From NCBI GenBank assembly GCA_029256105.1, contig JAQSYO010000008.1, positions 62,001 through 126,000 of the forward strand: a DNA stretch of 64,000 nucleotides, given 5' to 3'. The stretch comes from Herbinix sp. GTDB taxonomy: Bacteria > Bacillota > Clostridia > Lachnospirales > Lachnospiraceae. Below, piece after piece: positions 1 through 9,307 of this stretch (its first letter is position 1; each line of letters starts with the position of its first letter). The notes under the pieces are model-generated. The model had not been told where the DNA came from, ran no database searches, and was given only the letters and a program-made list of their open reading frames with translations. Both the position numbers and the translations under genes were made by a program.

Positions 1-139
1 AAAGCTGGAAAAGGGACATGGAATAGGACTTTATATTGTCTCGAAAATTATTCGAGAAGTAGGCGGAATAATACAAGTGTTTTCGAATCCTGAAAAAACC
101 AGCTTTTATTTAGAAATTCCAAAGGCTAAACGGAATTAA
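1..139 (+). CDS. GHKL-type sensor histidine kinase, C-terminal end only
   Basis: The frame beginning at base 2 is open from the window edge to a TAA at 137-139 and gives about 45 residues. They contain KGHGIGL followed by a conserved helix and a terminal strand ending in YLEIPKAK, which matches the G2 box and the end of a HATPase_c/GHKL ATP-binding domain as found in AgrC-like kinases. Such kinases typically pair with LytTR response regulators, and one lies at 2329, although three genes intervene. The upstream part is outside the window, so the sensor region and phospho-acceptor cannot be judged. Confidence 0.7.
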   Translation, partial: KLEKGHGIGLYIVSKIIREVGGIIQVFSNPEKTSFYLEIPKAKRN

Positions 140-331
140 GGAAAAGATACAAGACAACAAGATACCAGGTAATGAGATGCAAGACAATATGATAGAGTGT
201 AAATTGGGTATTAAATTATGACATTATAGACAGATAGATGTATAACTTAGAGATTATGTATTTCAATAAACTATAAGCCGGTGTAAAGTATGAGTAACAA
301 CCGTAATAAATAGGGAAGGAGGAATTGGGAT

Positions 332-826
332 ATGTTTGGAGAAATAGATGGAGTTACCATATTGGCAATTATTCTTTTTATAGCTGGATTTATCTTAATC
401 GGAATTGAAATGGTGTTACCGGGATTTTCGGTACCGGGAATTTCAGGTATTGTATGTTTACTTGTTGCGATCTTTTTAATATCGGACTCAGTAGCAGAAG
501 GGGCGATCATAACAATTATTGTATTGGCACTAATCGGAGCAATGCTTGCGATTATTTTAGGATTACTTTCGAAAGCTAGATTAAAATCACCAATAATTTT
601 AAAAGATGAGCAAAACAAAGATAAGGGTTATATCAGTTCAAACGATTTAAAATATTTATTGGGAAAACAGGGAGTCGCACTGACGGATTTAAGACCTTCT
701 GGAACGGCGAATTTTGACGGAATAGAATTTGATGTAATTTCCGAAGGAAAATACTTACTTAAGGACACCAAGCTTGTTATATATAAGGTACAAGGTTCTA
801 AGCTAATAGTGAAAGCAATCAATTAG
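332..826 (+). CDS. NfeD-like membrane protein (flotillin partner)
   Basis: The 164-residue protein starts with hydrophobic segments (about residues 8-30 and 35-50, then 58-78) and ends in a soluble domain of about 55 residues (roughly 108-163) with the GKQGVALTDLRPSG start typical of the NfeD OB-fold. This is the short NfeD form that lacks the ClpP-like protease domain. NfeD proteins are membrane partners of flotillin/stomatin proteins, and a flotillin-like gene follows 99 bases downstream, as in the Bacillus yqeZ-floA-yqfB cluster. A ggaagg/aggagg Shine-Dalgarno stretch precedes the ATG. Family call is firm; the exact function within lipid microdomains is known only for relatives. Confidence 0.85.
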   Translation: MFGEIDGVTILAIILFIAGFILIGIEMVLPGFSVPGISGIVCLLVAIFLISDSVAEGAIITIIVLALIGAMLAIILGLLSKARLKSPIILKDEQNKDKGYISSNDLKYLLGKQGVALTDLRPSGTANFDGIEFDVISEGKYLLKDTKLVIYKVQGSKLIVKAIN

Positions 827-925
827 TGCCCATAGCTGAATTCTTACTTTTAATAGTAAGAGTGTGCAACGAAGAATGGAATTAAGAAAATGATATATAT
901 AAAATAAAAGAAAGAGGGTAGTAAT

Positions 926-1909
926 ATGCCAGCAACGACAGTAGGCTTCATAGTTTTAATAGGATTGATAGGATTAATTATAGTTTTATTTTTTAGCTTT
1001 GTACCAGTTGGTTTATGGATTTCATGTTTAGCAGCTAATGTAAAGGTTAGTATTTTTAATTTAGTAGGTATGCGTTTACGACGCGTTATACCTTCAAGAA
1101 TTGTTCTACCTTTGATAAAAGCTATTAAGGCAGGGTTGGATGTAAATGTTAATCAGCTGGAAGCCCATTATTTGGCAGGTGGTAATATTGATGGGGTTGT
1201 TAATGCTTTAATTGCATCAGAAAGAGCTGGTATCGAGTTGCAATTTGAAAAGGCAGCTGCAATTGATTTGGCAGGTAGAGATGTGTTTGATGCCGTTAAA
1301 ATGAGTGTTAATCCGAAGGTAATCGAGACCTCCAATGTATCTGCTGTAGCAAAAGATGGTATCGAATTATTAGTTAAGGCAAGAGTAACAGTAAGGGCAA
1401 ATCTAGAGCGATTAGTTGGTGGTGCTGGTGAGGCAACCATTTTAGCAAGAATAGGCGAAGGTATCGTTACCACGGTCGGATCTGCCCAATCACATAAAGA
1501 AGTTCTTGAGAATCCGGATGATATTTCAAAAAGAGTTTTAAGCAAAGGTTTAGATTCTGGTACAGCGTTTGAAATCTTATCAATTGATATTGCAGATATC
1601 GATGTTGGTAGAAATATTGGTGCCCAATTACAGACACTGCAAGCAGAAGCAGATAAAAACATTGCACAGGCTAAAGCAGAGGAAAGAAGAGCTATGGCTG
1701 TAGCAAAAGAGCAAGAAATGCGTGCATATGTAGTAGAGGCCGAGGCTGAGGTTCCAAAGGCAATGGCATTTGCATTACGTGAAGGTAAACTGGGTGTTAT
1801 GGATTATTATGACATGCAAAATGTCAAAGCTGATACAAAGATGAGAGAAAAAATCGCTGAAGCAGATAAGAAATTAATTATTGAAAAAGATAAAAAAGAT
1901 ATGAAGTAA
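926..1909 (+). CDS. floA: Flotillin-like protein FloA
   Basis: The 327-residue protein matches the FloA/YqfA family in length and layout. One hydrophobic hairpin lies at about residues 6-35, then an SPFH-type domain (with [20 protein letters not shown] and [12 protein letters not shown]), then a long Ala/Glu-rich coiled-coil region (about 235-300) and a charged tail. FloA scaffolds functional membrane microdomains on the cytoplasmic face and influences signalling kinases, secretion and cell shape in Bacillus. It follows nfeD and precedes a small unknown gene by 24 bases, so the three probably form one operon. The ATG at 926 has an agagggtag Shine-Dalgarno site. Confidence 0.93.
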   Translation: MPATTVGFIVLIGLIGLIIVLFFSFVPVGLWISCLAANVKVSIFNLVGMRLRRVIPSRIVLPLIKAIKAGLDVNVNQLEAHYLAGGNIDGVVNALIASERAGIELQFEKAAAIDLAGRDVFDAVKMSVNPKVIETSNVSAVAKDGIELLVKARVTVRANLERLVGGAGEATILARIGEGIVTTVGSAQSHKEVLENPDDISKRVLSKGLDSGTAFEILSIDIADIDVGRNIGAQLQTLQAEADKNIAQAKAEERRAMAVAKEQEMRAYVVEAEAEVPKAMAFALREGKLGVMDYYDMQNVKADTKMREKIAEADKKLIIEKDKKDMK

Positions 1910-1933
1910 TAGTGAAAAATCGAGGTGAATCTA

Positions 1934-2326
1934 ATGTATAGAATGCCGCTTAGCTACAGTTCGGAGAAGACGACAAATAGTACTAAGATGACTAAAAATA
2001 GTGATAAAACTAAGGACCCTACGAATTTAAACAATCAAAAATTTACCTTGGGTCCAAGGAATAATACAAAATCAGAGGATACGGTGAATTTAATTGATTC
2101 AATAAATTCAGCGGGATCTATGAGCACTGAGGATGTCATGAATTCAAATGAAATTGTATATTCAGATGAATTCTTTGATACGAATATTAGGAAGAATTAT
2201 AAAAACAAAGATGAGAATGAAGCTACCTTGGATTTTACTAAAATGTCTTCTAAAAGATTGCAAGAGGCTATTATTTGGTCAGAGATACTTGAAAAACCCG
2301 TGAGTAAACGAGGAAAGAGAAGATAA
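1934..2326 (+). CDS. Small hydrophilic protein of unknown function, FloA operon
   Basis: I do not recognise this 130-residue protein. It is polar, rich in Asn, Ser, Thr and Lys through the first 60 residues and looks disordered there; the last 35 residues (DFTKMSSKRLQEAIIWSEIL and a basic tail) are the more ordered part and end in KRGKRR. The position in the operon (behind floA, 2 bases before a LytTR regulator) resembles that of yqfB in Bacillus, but no sequence similarity is claimed. An open frame also allows a GTG at 1925, but that GTG lies inside the gaggtg Shine-Dalgarno site, so the ATG at 1934 with 6-7 base spacing was chosen. Confidence 0.65.
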   Translation: MYRMPLSYSSEKTTNSTKMTKNSDKTKDPTNLNNQKFTLGPRNNTKSEDTVNLIDSINSAGSMSTEDVMNSNEIVYSDEFFDTNIRKNYKNKDENEATLDFTKMSSKRLQEAIIWSEILEKPVSKRGKRR

Positions 2327-2328
2327 CG

Positions 2329-3069
2329 ATGTCGATTAAAGTGATTTTGGTTGATGACGAAGCTGGTATCCGTATACTGCTTCGCAAGATAATAGAGCAA
2401 AAGGAAGGCTTTGAGGTTGTAGGTGAAAGTGATAACCTTGCGGATGCAGTCACTTTATTTACAAAAACAAGGGCAGAAGTGATCTTTCTTGATATTGAGA
2501 TTAATGGTACGAATGGGTTGGAGTGTGCAAAAATCATAACAGACCTGGAGCCAAAGGCGAAAATCATCTTTGCAACAGCCCATTCGGAATATATGTCCAA
2601 TGCGTTTGAACTCTACGCCTTTGATTATTTGGTAAAACCCTTTAATGTAGAAAGGGTATATCATACCCTCGACCGTATTAAGTCATTAACAAAACCGGAT
2701 AATAAGGACCATCTTGATAAAATCATTAAATATGAACGTGGCTTAGATAAATTGTTGGTAAAGGGCAAAGAAAGTATGAGCTTTGTGGATATCAATGATA
2801 TTGTGCTGGTTCAGAGAGAAAATAGCAGCACAGTAATCTATACCAAAAAAGATTCTTTTACAACCTCAGCAAGCTTAGGTGATATCGAAGCGAAATTGGA
2901 TGTCGAACAATTTATGCGCAGTCATAAGTCTTATCTGATTAATGTCTCTCAGATCAAGAAAATTGAGCCTTATGGAAGGTGGACTTATATTGTAATGTTT
3001 AAGGATATTGACAAGGATGCATTAATGACGGTTGATAAGTATGAGGAGATTAAGAAAAGATTTTTATAA
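2329..3069 (+). CDS. LytTR-family response regulator
   Basis: The 246-residue protein has an N-terminal receiver domain (residues 2-120) with the acidic pair at 10-11 and phospho-acceptor Asp55 in VIFLDIEING, the conserved T/S and Lys in FATAHSEY and DYLVKPF, and a C-terminal LytTR DNA-binding domain (about 145-246) with FMRSHKSYLINVSQI and a closing basic helix. It is a transcription regulator, probably activated by a GHKL kinase such as the one ending at 139. The gene starts 2 bases after the previous stop, so it is translationally coupled to it. Targets are unknown. Confidence 0.9.
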   Translation: MSIKVILVDDEAGIRILLRKIIEQKEGFEVVGESDNLADAVTLFTKTRAEVIFLDIEINGTNGLECAKIITDLEPKAKIIFATAHSEYMSNAFELYAFDYLVKPFNVERVYHTLDRIKSLTKPDNKDHLDKIIKYERGLDKLLVKGKESMSFVDINDIVLVQRENSSTVIYTKKDSFTTSASLGDIEAKLDVEQFMRSHKSYLINVSQIKKIEPYGRWTYIVMFKDIDKDALMTVDKYEEIKKRFL

Positions 3070-3072
3070 TAT

Positions 3073-3101
3073 TTGACAATTGATATTTAATGTGATAATA
3101 T
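3073..3101 (+). promoter_or_regulatory. Sigma-A-type promoter for the Ala T-box leader
   Basis: A TTGACA at 3073-3078 and a TAATAT at 3096-3101 are separated by exactly 17 bases. A start about 7 bases downstream would put the whole T-box leader in the transcript. Confidence 0.75.
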
Positions 3102-3107
3102 TCTCAT

Positions 3108-3416
3108 AATTTAATCTGAAAAAGCGATGATAAGAAATAGTAAATAATAACTGGAGTCACAGAGAGAAGAGAAAGTGTAACATACACTGAGGTGAGAATC
3201 TTCACAAAGGTTATATTGAAGCAGTCTTGGAGCTATGAACCGAACAGAGGAATCTTAGTAGACTTCATCGGAGTTTCCGCCGTTAAAAGGAAAGCAGTAT
3301 CAGAGGGTCTATCCTCTCGTGCTGGCAGAGCGCAGAGTAATCTCTGAAATTAGGTGGTAACACGGACACAATAGTTCGCCCTAAGTTGATAATAGTTCAA
3401 CTTAGGGCTTTTTTAA
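3108..3416 (+). promoter_or_regulatory. T-box leader, probably tRNA-Ala responsive
   Basis: The leader has the AGAGA loop motif, the T-box sequence TAGGTGGTAACACGG (3351-3365) that pairs with the uncharged tRNA acceptor end, and a strong terminator at 3378-3414. The specifier was read by aligning this leader with the proS T-box of the same window: GAA-GCA-GTCTTGGAGC here against GAA-CCG-GCCTCGGAGC there, which places GCA (Ala, 3221-3223) in register with CCG (Pro). Both codons match the downstream synthetase. Uncharged tRNA-Ala is expected to allow read-through into the AlaRS-like gene. The T-box core is slightly unusual (GGTGGTAACACGG rather than GGTGGNACCGCG). Confidence 0.88.
3378..3414 (+). 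terminator. T-box attenuator terminator
   Basis: A 12-bp perfect stem, GCCCTAAGTTGA with its complement, has a 7-base loop and is followed by six T. The T-box antiterminator competes with it. Confidence 0.9.
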
Positions 3417-3460
3417 TGCGCCTAACATAGGCGTAATCTCACAAAGAAAGGAGAATTACT

Positions 3461-4795
3461 ATGAAAGTGATTGAATTAAGACGTAAGTATGTAGAGTTTT
3501 TTGAGGAAAGGGGGCATAAGGTAATGGCCTCTGCTTCGCTGGTTCCGGATAATGATGTAACGGTTCTTTTTACAACCGCAGGAATGCATCCGCTAATCCC
3601 ATACTTATTGGGGGAACGGCATCCGTTTGGAAAACGTTTGGTCAATATTCAAAAGTGCGTTCGAACAGGTGATATTGATGAGGTAGGAGATGGTTCCCAC
3701 CATACTTATTTTGAAATGCTGGGTAATTGGTCGCTTGGAGATTATTTTAAGAAAGAATCTATTACGATGAGTCTTGAATTCCTTACAGAGGTATTAAACA
3801 TACCTATGAAAAATCTTTCTGTCACGGTTTTTGAAGGAGATGCTGAGGTAGCAAGAGATACGGAAACTTATCATTTATGGAAACAAGTAGGGTTGACGGA
3901 CAGTCAGATATATTATTACGGTAGGAAAGAAAATTGGTGGGGACCAGTAGGACTGACAGGACCTTGTGGTCCGGATACGGAAATTTTCTATGATAATGGA
4001 AATAAAAAATGCTGTGTCACCTGTGGACCATCATGTTCTTGTGGGAAGTATGTAGAAATATGGAATAATGTATTTATGGAGTATAACAAGAATCAAGACG
4101 GTTCCTATTCACCACTAAAGCAAAAGAATGTCGATACAGGGATGGGATTAGAGAGAATACTGAGAGTTGTTAATGGAAAAGAAAATGACTATGAAACGGA
4201 ACTTTTCTATCCAATAATAGAGAAGGTTGAAGAGCTGACAGGAGTAAAATATGGAAAGGAAAATGAAAGAATATTCCGCATAGTTAGTGATCACATGCGT
4301 GCAGCAGTTTTTATTCTAGGGGATGAAAAAGAGGTAGTTCCTACGAATTCAGAACAAGGTTATATCTTAAGAAGAATAATTCGTCGCACAATCCGTTATA
4401 TTAAATTGCTTGGAAATAATGAAAATATACTAGTTGAGATCGCTGATAAAATTATTGATATGTATGATAATGCTTATCCTGAACTGGGAGATCACCGAAC
4501 CTTTATCTTAGAGAAGTTAGACAAAGAATATCAATCATTTTCAAAATCTTTAGTAGAGGGGTTAAAGAAAGCAGAAAAATATTTTAAAGGTGTCTCAGAG
4601 ACGAAAATACTAAACGGTGAGCTGGCATTTCGGTTATTTGACACCTTCGGATTTCCCATTGAATTTACGGAGGAGTTAGCACAGGAAAAAGGATATTCTG
4701 TGGACGTTATAGGATTTGAATTAAAATTTAAAGAGCATCAGGAAAAATCAAGGATTGGCGCATCCGGTAGGTTCAATAAAAATGTTGCTAATTAA
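3461..4795 (+). CDS. Alanyl-tRNA synthetase-like protein, catalytic half only
   Basis: The 444 residues align with the N-terminal class II catalytic domain and tRNA-binding helical region of Ala[14 protein letters not shown] at the start, [15 protein letters not shown], a motif 2-like [10 protein letters not shown] followed by [12 protein letters not shown], and motif 3-like [11 protein letters not shown] Cys cluster ([14 protein letters not shown], about 187-200) is a likely metal site also seen in some full AlaRS. Full AlaRS is about 870 residues; the editing domain (HxxxH/CxxxH) and C-Ala domain are absent and the frame ends cleanly in TAA, with unrelated DNA after it. The size equals the classical active N-terminal fragment of E. 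coli AlaRS. It has its own T-box, so it looks like a functional paralogue rather than debris. A normal alaS is expected elsewhere. Confidence 0.85.
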   Translation: MKVIELRRKYVEFFEERGHKVMASASLVPDNDVTVLFTTAGMHPLIPYLLGERHPFGKRLVNIQKCVRTGDIDEVGDGSHHTYFEMLGNWSLGDYFKKESITMSLEFLTEVLNIPMKNLSVTVFEGDAEVARDTETYHLWKQVGLTDSQIYYYGRKENWWGPVGLTGPCGPDTEIFYDNGNKKCCVTCGPSCSCGKYVEIWNNVFMEYNKNQDGSYSPLKQKNVDTGMGLERILRVVNGKENDYETELFYPIIEKVEELTGVKYGKENERIFRIVSDHMRAAVFILGDEKEVVPTNSEQGYILRRIIRRTIRYIKLLGNNENILVEIADKIIDMYDNAYPELGDHRTFILEKLDKEYQSFSKSLVEGLKKAEKYFKGVSETKILNGELAFRLFDTFGFPIEFTEELAQEKGYSVDVIGFELKFKEHQEKSRIGASGRFNKNVAN

Positions 4796-4853
4796 ATATG
4801 GTCTGGTATATAATTACTTAAAATAATTTGGAAACGAATGGGAGAAGGATGAA

Positions 4854-5471
4854 ATGATGATATCATCTATTATAACAGAATCTCAATGGGGAGTGACCGT
4901 AGAAAATGAATACCTGCAACAAGAATCAGATACCTTAGTGATATTATTTCCCGGTAAAGGTTACTATATCTGTGCGCCTTATCTATATTATGCCTACAGT
5001 GCTGCTAGCGAATGTGGGTATGATGTACTGGCGATAGAATATGGTTTTCAGAAAGCAAACAAGGATTTTGGACTTTCAGAAATAAATGATCTGATAAAAG
5101 AAACAAAGGATACCATTCAAAAATGTTTGAACTCCAAAACCTATAAAAATATTATTTTTATAGGAAAATCCCTTGGCGCATACCTGTCAACAGCCATGAT
5201 AGAAGATTTTAAGCAATATCAAATGAAACATATCTGCCTAACTCCGACTAAGATGGCGTTGGACGGGATTAAAAAAGCGGATTGCTTTGTTGTAGTCGGC
5301 AATGAAGATCCAAATATTTCACAGGAGTTTATCACGGAAATAACAGAACTTGATAATACAAAGATAAAAATTATCGATGGGGTTGGCCATGATTTAAATA
5401 AAACGGATTATGAAGAGAGCATCCTTGTATTGAAGGATGTAATGAAAGATATAGTTTCCTTTATACGTTAA
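4854..5471 (+). CDS. Alpha/beta-hydrolase-fold protein
   Basis: The 205-residue protein shows a compact alpha/beta-hydrolase layout: a first strand LVILFPGKGYY, a nucleophile elbow GKSLGA (Ser about residue 105), an acid candidate in VVVGNEDPN, and a late His in DGVGHDLN. These give a plausible Ser-Asp-His triad. Similar small dienelactone-hydrolase-like proteins are widespread and of unknown substrate. It sits alone between the AlaRS-like gene and folA, with a ggagaagg Shine-Dalgarno site that would serve either the ATG at 4854 or the one at 4857. No signal peptide, so it is probably cytoplasmic. Confidence 0.75.
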   Translation: MMISSIITESQWGVTVENEYLQQESDTLVILFPGKGYYICAPYLYYAYSAASECGYDVLAIEYGFQKANKDFGLSEINDLIKETKDTIQKCLNSKTYKNIIFIGKSLGAYLSTAMIEDFKQYQMKHICLTPTKMALDGIKKADCFVVVGNEDPNISQEFITEITELDNTKIKIIDGVGHDLNKTDYEESILVLKDVMKDIVSFIR

Positions 5472-5528
5472 TTAGTGAAAACCGCTTCAAGAGGGAAATT
5501 AATAAAATATATTTAGGATGGTAATAAA

Positions 5529-5999
5529 ATGCTAGCTTTAATTGTTGCAATATCGAAAAATTATGTAATTGGCAATAAAGGAGTAATACCTTGGAAGATC
5601 AAGGGAGAACAAAAAAGATTCAAAGAATTGACGACAGGAAAGATTGTTATCATGGGAAAACGCTCCTTTAAGGAAATTGGAAAGCCCTTGTCGAATAGAA
5701 AGACCATCTTGATTTCGAAGACCTTTCAATATAAGGATGAAAACTGTATTACGGTCGGATCCTTAGAAGAGGCACTAAATATTATAGGCAACGATGAGGC
5801 TTATATTGCCGGTGGGGAGATGCTTTATAGAGAAGCATTACCTCTAGTTGATAAAATGTATATAACTATAATAGATCAGATAGTAGAAGGAGATACTTAT
5901 TTCCCTGAATTTAATGAAGACGATTTTGTAATAACAGAGCAGGAAAGGTTTGAGGGGGAAACACCATACACCTATATAACTTATGATCGAAAAAGATAG
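5529..5999 (+). CDS. folA: Dihydrofolate reductase
   Basis: The 156-residue protein has the usual DHFR length and signatures: LIVAISKNYVIGNKGVIPWKI at the start with the Trp of the substrate loop, an acidic residue in KGEQKRFKELT (Glu where many have Asp), IVIMGKRSFKEIG for NADPH binding, and AYIAGGEMLYREALPLVDKMYIT. It reduces dihydrofolate to tetrahydrofolate with NADPH in the cytoplasm. No thyA lies beside it, so the usual thyA-folA pairing is not seen here. A terminator follows at 6090. Confidence 0.93.
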   Translation: MLALIVAISKNYVIGNKGVIPWKIKGEQKRFKELTTGKIVIMGKRSFKEIGKPLSNRKTILISKTFQYKDENCITVGSLEEALNIIGNDEAYIAGGEMLYREALPLVDKMYITIIDQIVEGDTYFPEFNEDDFVITEQERFEGETPYTYITYDRKR

Positions 6000-6089
6000 T
6001 ATTGTTTACAAGTGAAGACAAATTTGTATAGGAAATAAATCTAAAAAACAAAGTTTTCAAACATAACATTTTATAGATTTTATAAAGAT

Positions 6090-6132
6090 AGCTTCGGGTG
6101 AAACTTATTAATATTTCATCCGAAGCTCTTTT
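6090..6132 (+). terminator. Terminator after folA
   Basis: A 14-bp stem (AGCTTCGGGTGAAA with its complement, one G-T pair) encloses a 10-base AT loop and is followed by CTTTTAA. The T-tract is short. Confidence 0.8.
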
Positions 6133-6262
6133 AATGTAAAAAATTATTTACTCGATTGTATTAATAGTTATTGACAAAGCTTCATGGGAAATATTCATTT
6201 AACTATTTGATATGGGATAAATCATAATTAAGTTTATAGGGTAAGCTATTTGGTATAAAAAT

Positions 6263-6362
6263 AATATTAATGTTTATTAATTCCTATGATATAAAGATGT
6301 TATTAATGTTTATTCCTATGATATAAAGACAATATTAAAGTTTATTCCTATGATATAAAGAT
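6263..6362 (+). repeat. Three tandem 32-36 bp repeats upstream of the P-type ATPase
   Basis: Three units (6263-6298, 6299-6330, 6331-6362) share TATTAA(T/A)GTTTATT followed by TTCCTATGATATAAAGA; the first has a 4-base insert. A fourth decayed partial unit (TTTACATTTATTG) follows. They lie in the 473-base gap before the ATPase operon. No protein frame runs through them. They could be a repeated operator or simply a slippage-generated AT repeat. Confidence 0.85.
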
Positions 6363-6472
6363 TTCTTTACATTTATTGAACTTAAGAAAGGAAAGGATTA
6401 TAATCCGTCCTCAGACATAATTAAAATCCAAAAAAGGGTTAACTACATCATAAAAAGGAAGGATATTAAAAT

Positions 6473-9295
6473 ATGGATACGAAGGAAACCACAGTAAATG
6501 TGAAGGATAACATTTATAAATTTCCGGTGAATAAAGTCTTAGAAACGTTAGGAACAAGCCTGCAGGGACTCACGCAAGCGCAGGCGGAAGAAAACCAAAA
6601 GACGCAAGGCAAAAATCTTTTGGATGAGAAAAAGAAGAAATCCATAATACTCATTTTATTAAGTAACTTTGTCCACCTAATGGCGATTTTATTATGGGTT
6701 GGAGGTGCGGTTGCTTTCTTAGCGGGTATGCCTCAATTAGGAATTGCAGTCTGGTTGGTAAATGTGATTAATGGGGTATTCAGTTTTTGGCAGGAGCATC
6801 GCGCGGGTAAAGCAACTGATGCGCTGCGCAATATGCTACCCTCCTATGCCCGTGTTATAAGAGATGGGGAAGAGCAAAAGATTCTTGCCGAAGATCTAGT
6901 AATAGGTGATATAATATTATTAGAAGAAGGCGACAAGATTTCGGCAGATGCTCGCTTGATTGAGGTTAGTGATCTACAAGTGGATCAATCTACTTTAACG
7001 GGGGAATCTAATCCGGTTCGTAAGATAAAGGATGCAGTTTTAAAAGAAGATTTAACAAGAGCAGAAAGACCAAACCTAATATTTGCCGGTACGAATGTAT
7101 CGGAAGGCAATGGAAAAGCTGTTGTAACAGAGATAGGAATGAAGACAGAGTTTGGTAAAATAGCAAATCTGACTCAAAACATGGAGAAGGAAGAAAGCCC
7201 ACTCCAAAAGGAATTAAACCGTTTGACAAAACAAGTTTCGATTATAGCAATTTGTTTTGGTGTCTTTTTCTTTGTTTCTGCCCTAGTATTTGTTAAACAG
7301 CCAATGGCATCTGCTTTTATATTTGCACTGGGCATGGTAGTAGCGTTTATTCCGGAGGGATTGCTTCCAACGGTTACATTGTCACTCGCAATGGCGGTAC
7401 AGCGTATGTCTAAGCGTAATGCTTTAGTTAAAAAATTGTCCTCCGTTGAAACCTTGGGTAGTACCACTGTAATTTGTACAGATAAGACGGGAACCTTGAC
7501 ACAAAACGAAATGACAGTAAGTAATTTATGGCTAGTAAATAAAGAATACGAGGTAACAGGGGTTGGATACAGCGCTAAAGGAGATATCGTTAAAGATGGT
7601 AAGAAATTTTTGGCTAATGAGGAAGAAGATCTGAGATTATTATTAACCGCAGCAACCTTATGCAGTAATGCCCGTCTTTTGCCTCCAAATGAGGAATCTG
7701 CTCGCTTCACGGTATTAGGCGATCCGACGGAAGCTTGCCTTGGTGTAGTAGCCGAAAAAGCGGGAATCAATATTCCAAAGCAAATAGAATCAACTCCACG
7801 ACTAAGAGAATTACCGTTTGAATCACGTCGTAAAAGGATGACAACGATCCATGAGCTTGAGAAGCCAGTTGACGGGACCAAACGCATCGCTTATGTAAAA
7901 GGAGCACCAAAAGAGGTTATGAAATTAAGTGAATCCATCCGTGTAAACGGTACGGTTCAAGCAATGACGGAAGACATGAGAAATAATATTATGGAGGCAA
8001 ATGATAGATATGCCCGTAATGGCTTGCGTGTCTTAGCAGTTGCATATCGATTACTTCATAAAGAAGACAACATTCCTACCGCAATGAGCGCTTATACACC
8101 AGAAATTATAGAGCAAAATCTTGTATTCGTTGGATTAATCGTAATGGCAGATCCGCCGAGACCGGAAGTGGCAGATGCAGTTGAAGAATGCCGCCGTGCA
8201 GGAATTCGAATTGTTATGATAACCGGTGATTATGGTTTAACTGCTGAAAGTATTGCTAAACGTATTGGTATTGTAAAAGGTCCCAATCCTAGAGTGCTAT
8301 CAGGCCTAGAGTTGGAAGCATTAACCGATGATCAATTGAAAGTATACCTTAAGGATGAAATTATATTTGCGCGTGTTGCTCCGGAACAAAAGTTACGAGT
8401 AGTATCTAATTTGCAGGAGATGGGTGAAATTGTAGCAGTTACCGGTGATGGAGTAAATGATTCACCAGCCCTTAAAAAAGCAGATATTGGTGTTGCTATG
8501 GGTATCGCCGGTACTGATGTAGCAAAAGAAGCAGCAGATATGATATTAACAGATGATAATTTTGCTTCTATTGTTCACGCAATTGAAGAGGGACGTGCAG
8601 TATATAGTAATATCCGTAAATTCCTTCTTTATATTTTAAACTCTAATGTTCCAGAAGCAATTCCTTCGGCAATGTTTCTGTTTTCCCGTGGAGCAATTCC
8701 GTTGCCACTTACGGTAATGCAGATTCTTACCATAGATTTAGGTACCGATATGCTTCCAGCGTTAGGTCTTGGTACAGAGAAGCCGGAAAAAGGAATTATG
8801 GATTTACCACCGCGGAATCAAAAGGAACCTTTATTAAGCAGAAAGTTGGTATTAAAGGCGTTCTTATGGTATGGATTATTGGGTTCGGCTGCTTCCGCAT
8901 TCTCGTACTTCTTTATCAATATACAAAACGGATGGCCGAATGTTGCGCTTGCCGGAGAAGGAAATCCAGTTTACATCAAAGCTACAGCAATGGCATTAGC
9001 AGCGATTGTATTTACCCAAATTGGAGCAGTATTTAACTGTAGGACAGAGAAGCAGTCCGTATTTAAGGTTGGAATATTTGCAAATAAACAAGTGAATCTT
9101 GGAATAGTATTTGAAATAATTATTATCTTTGCCTTAGTATATTTACCGCCACTACAATCTGTATTTCATACCTCGGCATTAAGTTTATCAGATTGGTTGT
9201 TGTTATGTATATGGCCACCTCTTATCTTATTGATTGAGGAAGTAAGAAAAGCAGTGCTACGTAGGAAAGATATGATAAAAGAGCATATAAAGTAG
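6473..9295 (+). CDS. P2-type cation-transporting ATPase
   Basis: The 940-residue protein has a complete P-type ATPase layout: an N-terminal cation_ATPase_N region (13-80), TM1-2 (about 62-100), actuator domain with STLTGES, TM3-4 with the ion-site sequence IPEGLLPTVTLSLA, phosphorylation motif DKTGTLTQNE with Asp337, nucleotide-binding domain with a KGAPK, hinge TGDGVNDSPALKKADIG, and six C-terminal membrane segments. PEGLL after TM4 is the Na,K-ATPase-like form; SERCA pumps usually have PEGLP. This points toward monovalent cation pumping, but the ion is inferred. Two TrkA-type proteins follow 12 and 15 bases later, suggesting nucleotide-controlled ion homeostasis. The ATG has an aaaggaagg Shine-Dalgarno site. 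Confidence 0.9.
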   Translation: MDTKETTVNVKDNIYKFPVNKVLETLGTSLQGLTQAQAEENQKTQGKNLLDEKKKKSIILILLSNFVHLMAILLWVGGAVAFLAGMPQLGIAVWLVNVINGVFSFWQEHRAGKATDALRNMLPSYARVIRDGEEQKILAEDLVIGDIILLEEGDKISADARLIEVSDLQVDQSTLTGESNPVRKIKDAVLKEDLTRAERPNLIFAGTNVSEGNGKAVVTEIGMKTEFGKIANLTQNMEKEESPLQKELNRLTKQVSIIAICFGVFFFVSALVFVKQPMASAFIFALGMVVAFIPEGLLPTVTLSLAMAVQRMSKRNALVKKLSSVETLGSTTVICTDKTGTLTQNEMTVSNLWLVNKEYEVTGVGYSAKGDIVKDGKKFLANEEEDLRLLLTAATLCSNARLLPPNEESARFTVLGDPTEACLGVVAEKAGINIPKQIESTPRLRELPFESRRKRMTTIHELEKPVDGTKRIAYVKGAPKEVMKLSESIRVNGTVQAMTEDMRNNIMEANDRYARNGLRVLAVAYRLLHKEDNIPTAMSAYTPEIIEQNLVFVGLIVMADPPRPEVADAVEECRRAGIRIVMITGDYGLTAESIAKRIGIVKGPNPRVLSGLELEALTDDQLKVYLKDEIIFARVAPEQKLRVVSNLQEMGEIVAVTGDGVNDSPALKKADIGVAMGIAGTDVAKEAADMILTDDNFASIVHAIEEGRAVYSNIRKFLLYILNSNVPEAIPSAMFLFSRGAIPLPLTVMQILTIDLGTDMLPALGLGTEKPEKGIMDLPPRNQKEPLLSRKLVLKAFLWYGLLGSAASAFSYFFINIQNGWPNVALAGEGNPVYIKATAMALAAIVFTQIGAVFNCRTEKQSVFKVGIFANKQVNLGIVFEIIIIFALVYLPPLQSVFHTSALSLSDWLLLCIWPPLILLIEEVRKAVLRRKDMIKEHIK

Positions 9296-9307
9296 AGAGG
9301 TGACGAC

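Noticed and set aside
6263..6362. CRISPR array
   Set aside because: Units are contiguous with no unique spacers, and no cas genes are in the window.
6363..6472. c-di-AMP (ydaO-type) riboswitch before the cation ATPase
   Set aside because: This class often precedes potassium transport genes, so I looked for it, but the conserved blocks are not present and no terminator precedes the gene.
7174..7887. 237-residue open frame on the - strand
   Set aside because: It lies wholly inside the P-type ATPase gene, has no family features or ribosome site, and reflects the codon bias of the + strand gene.
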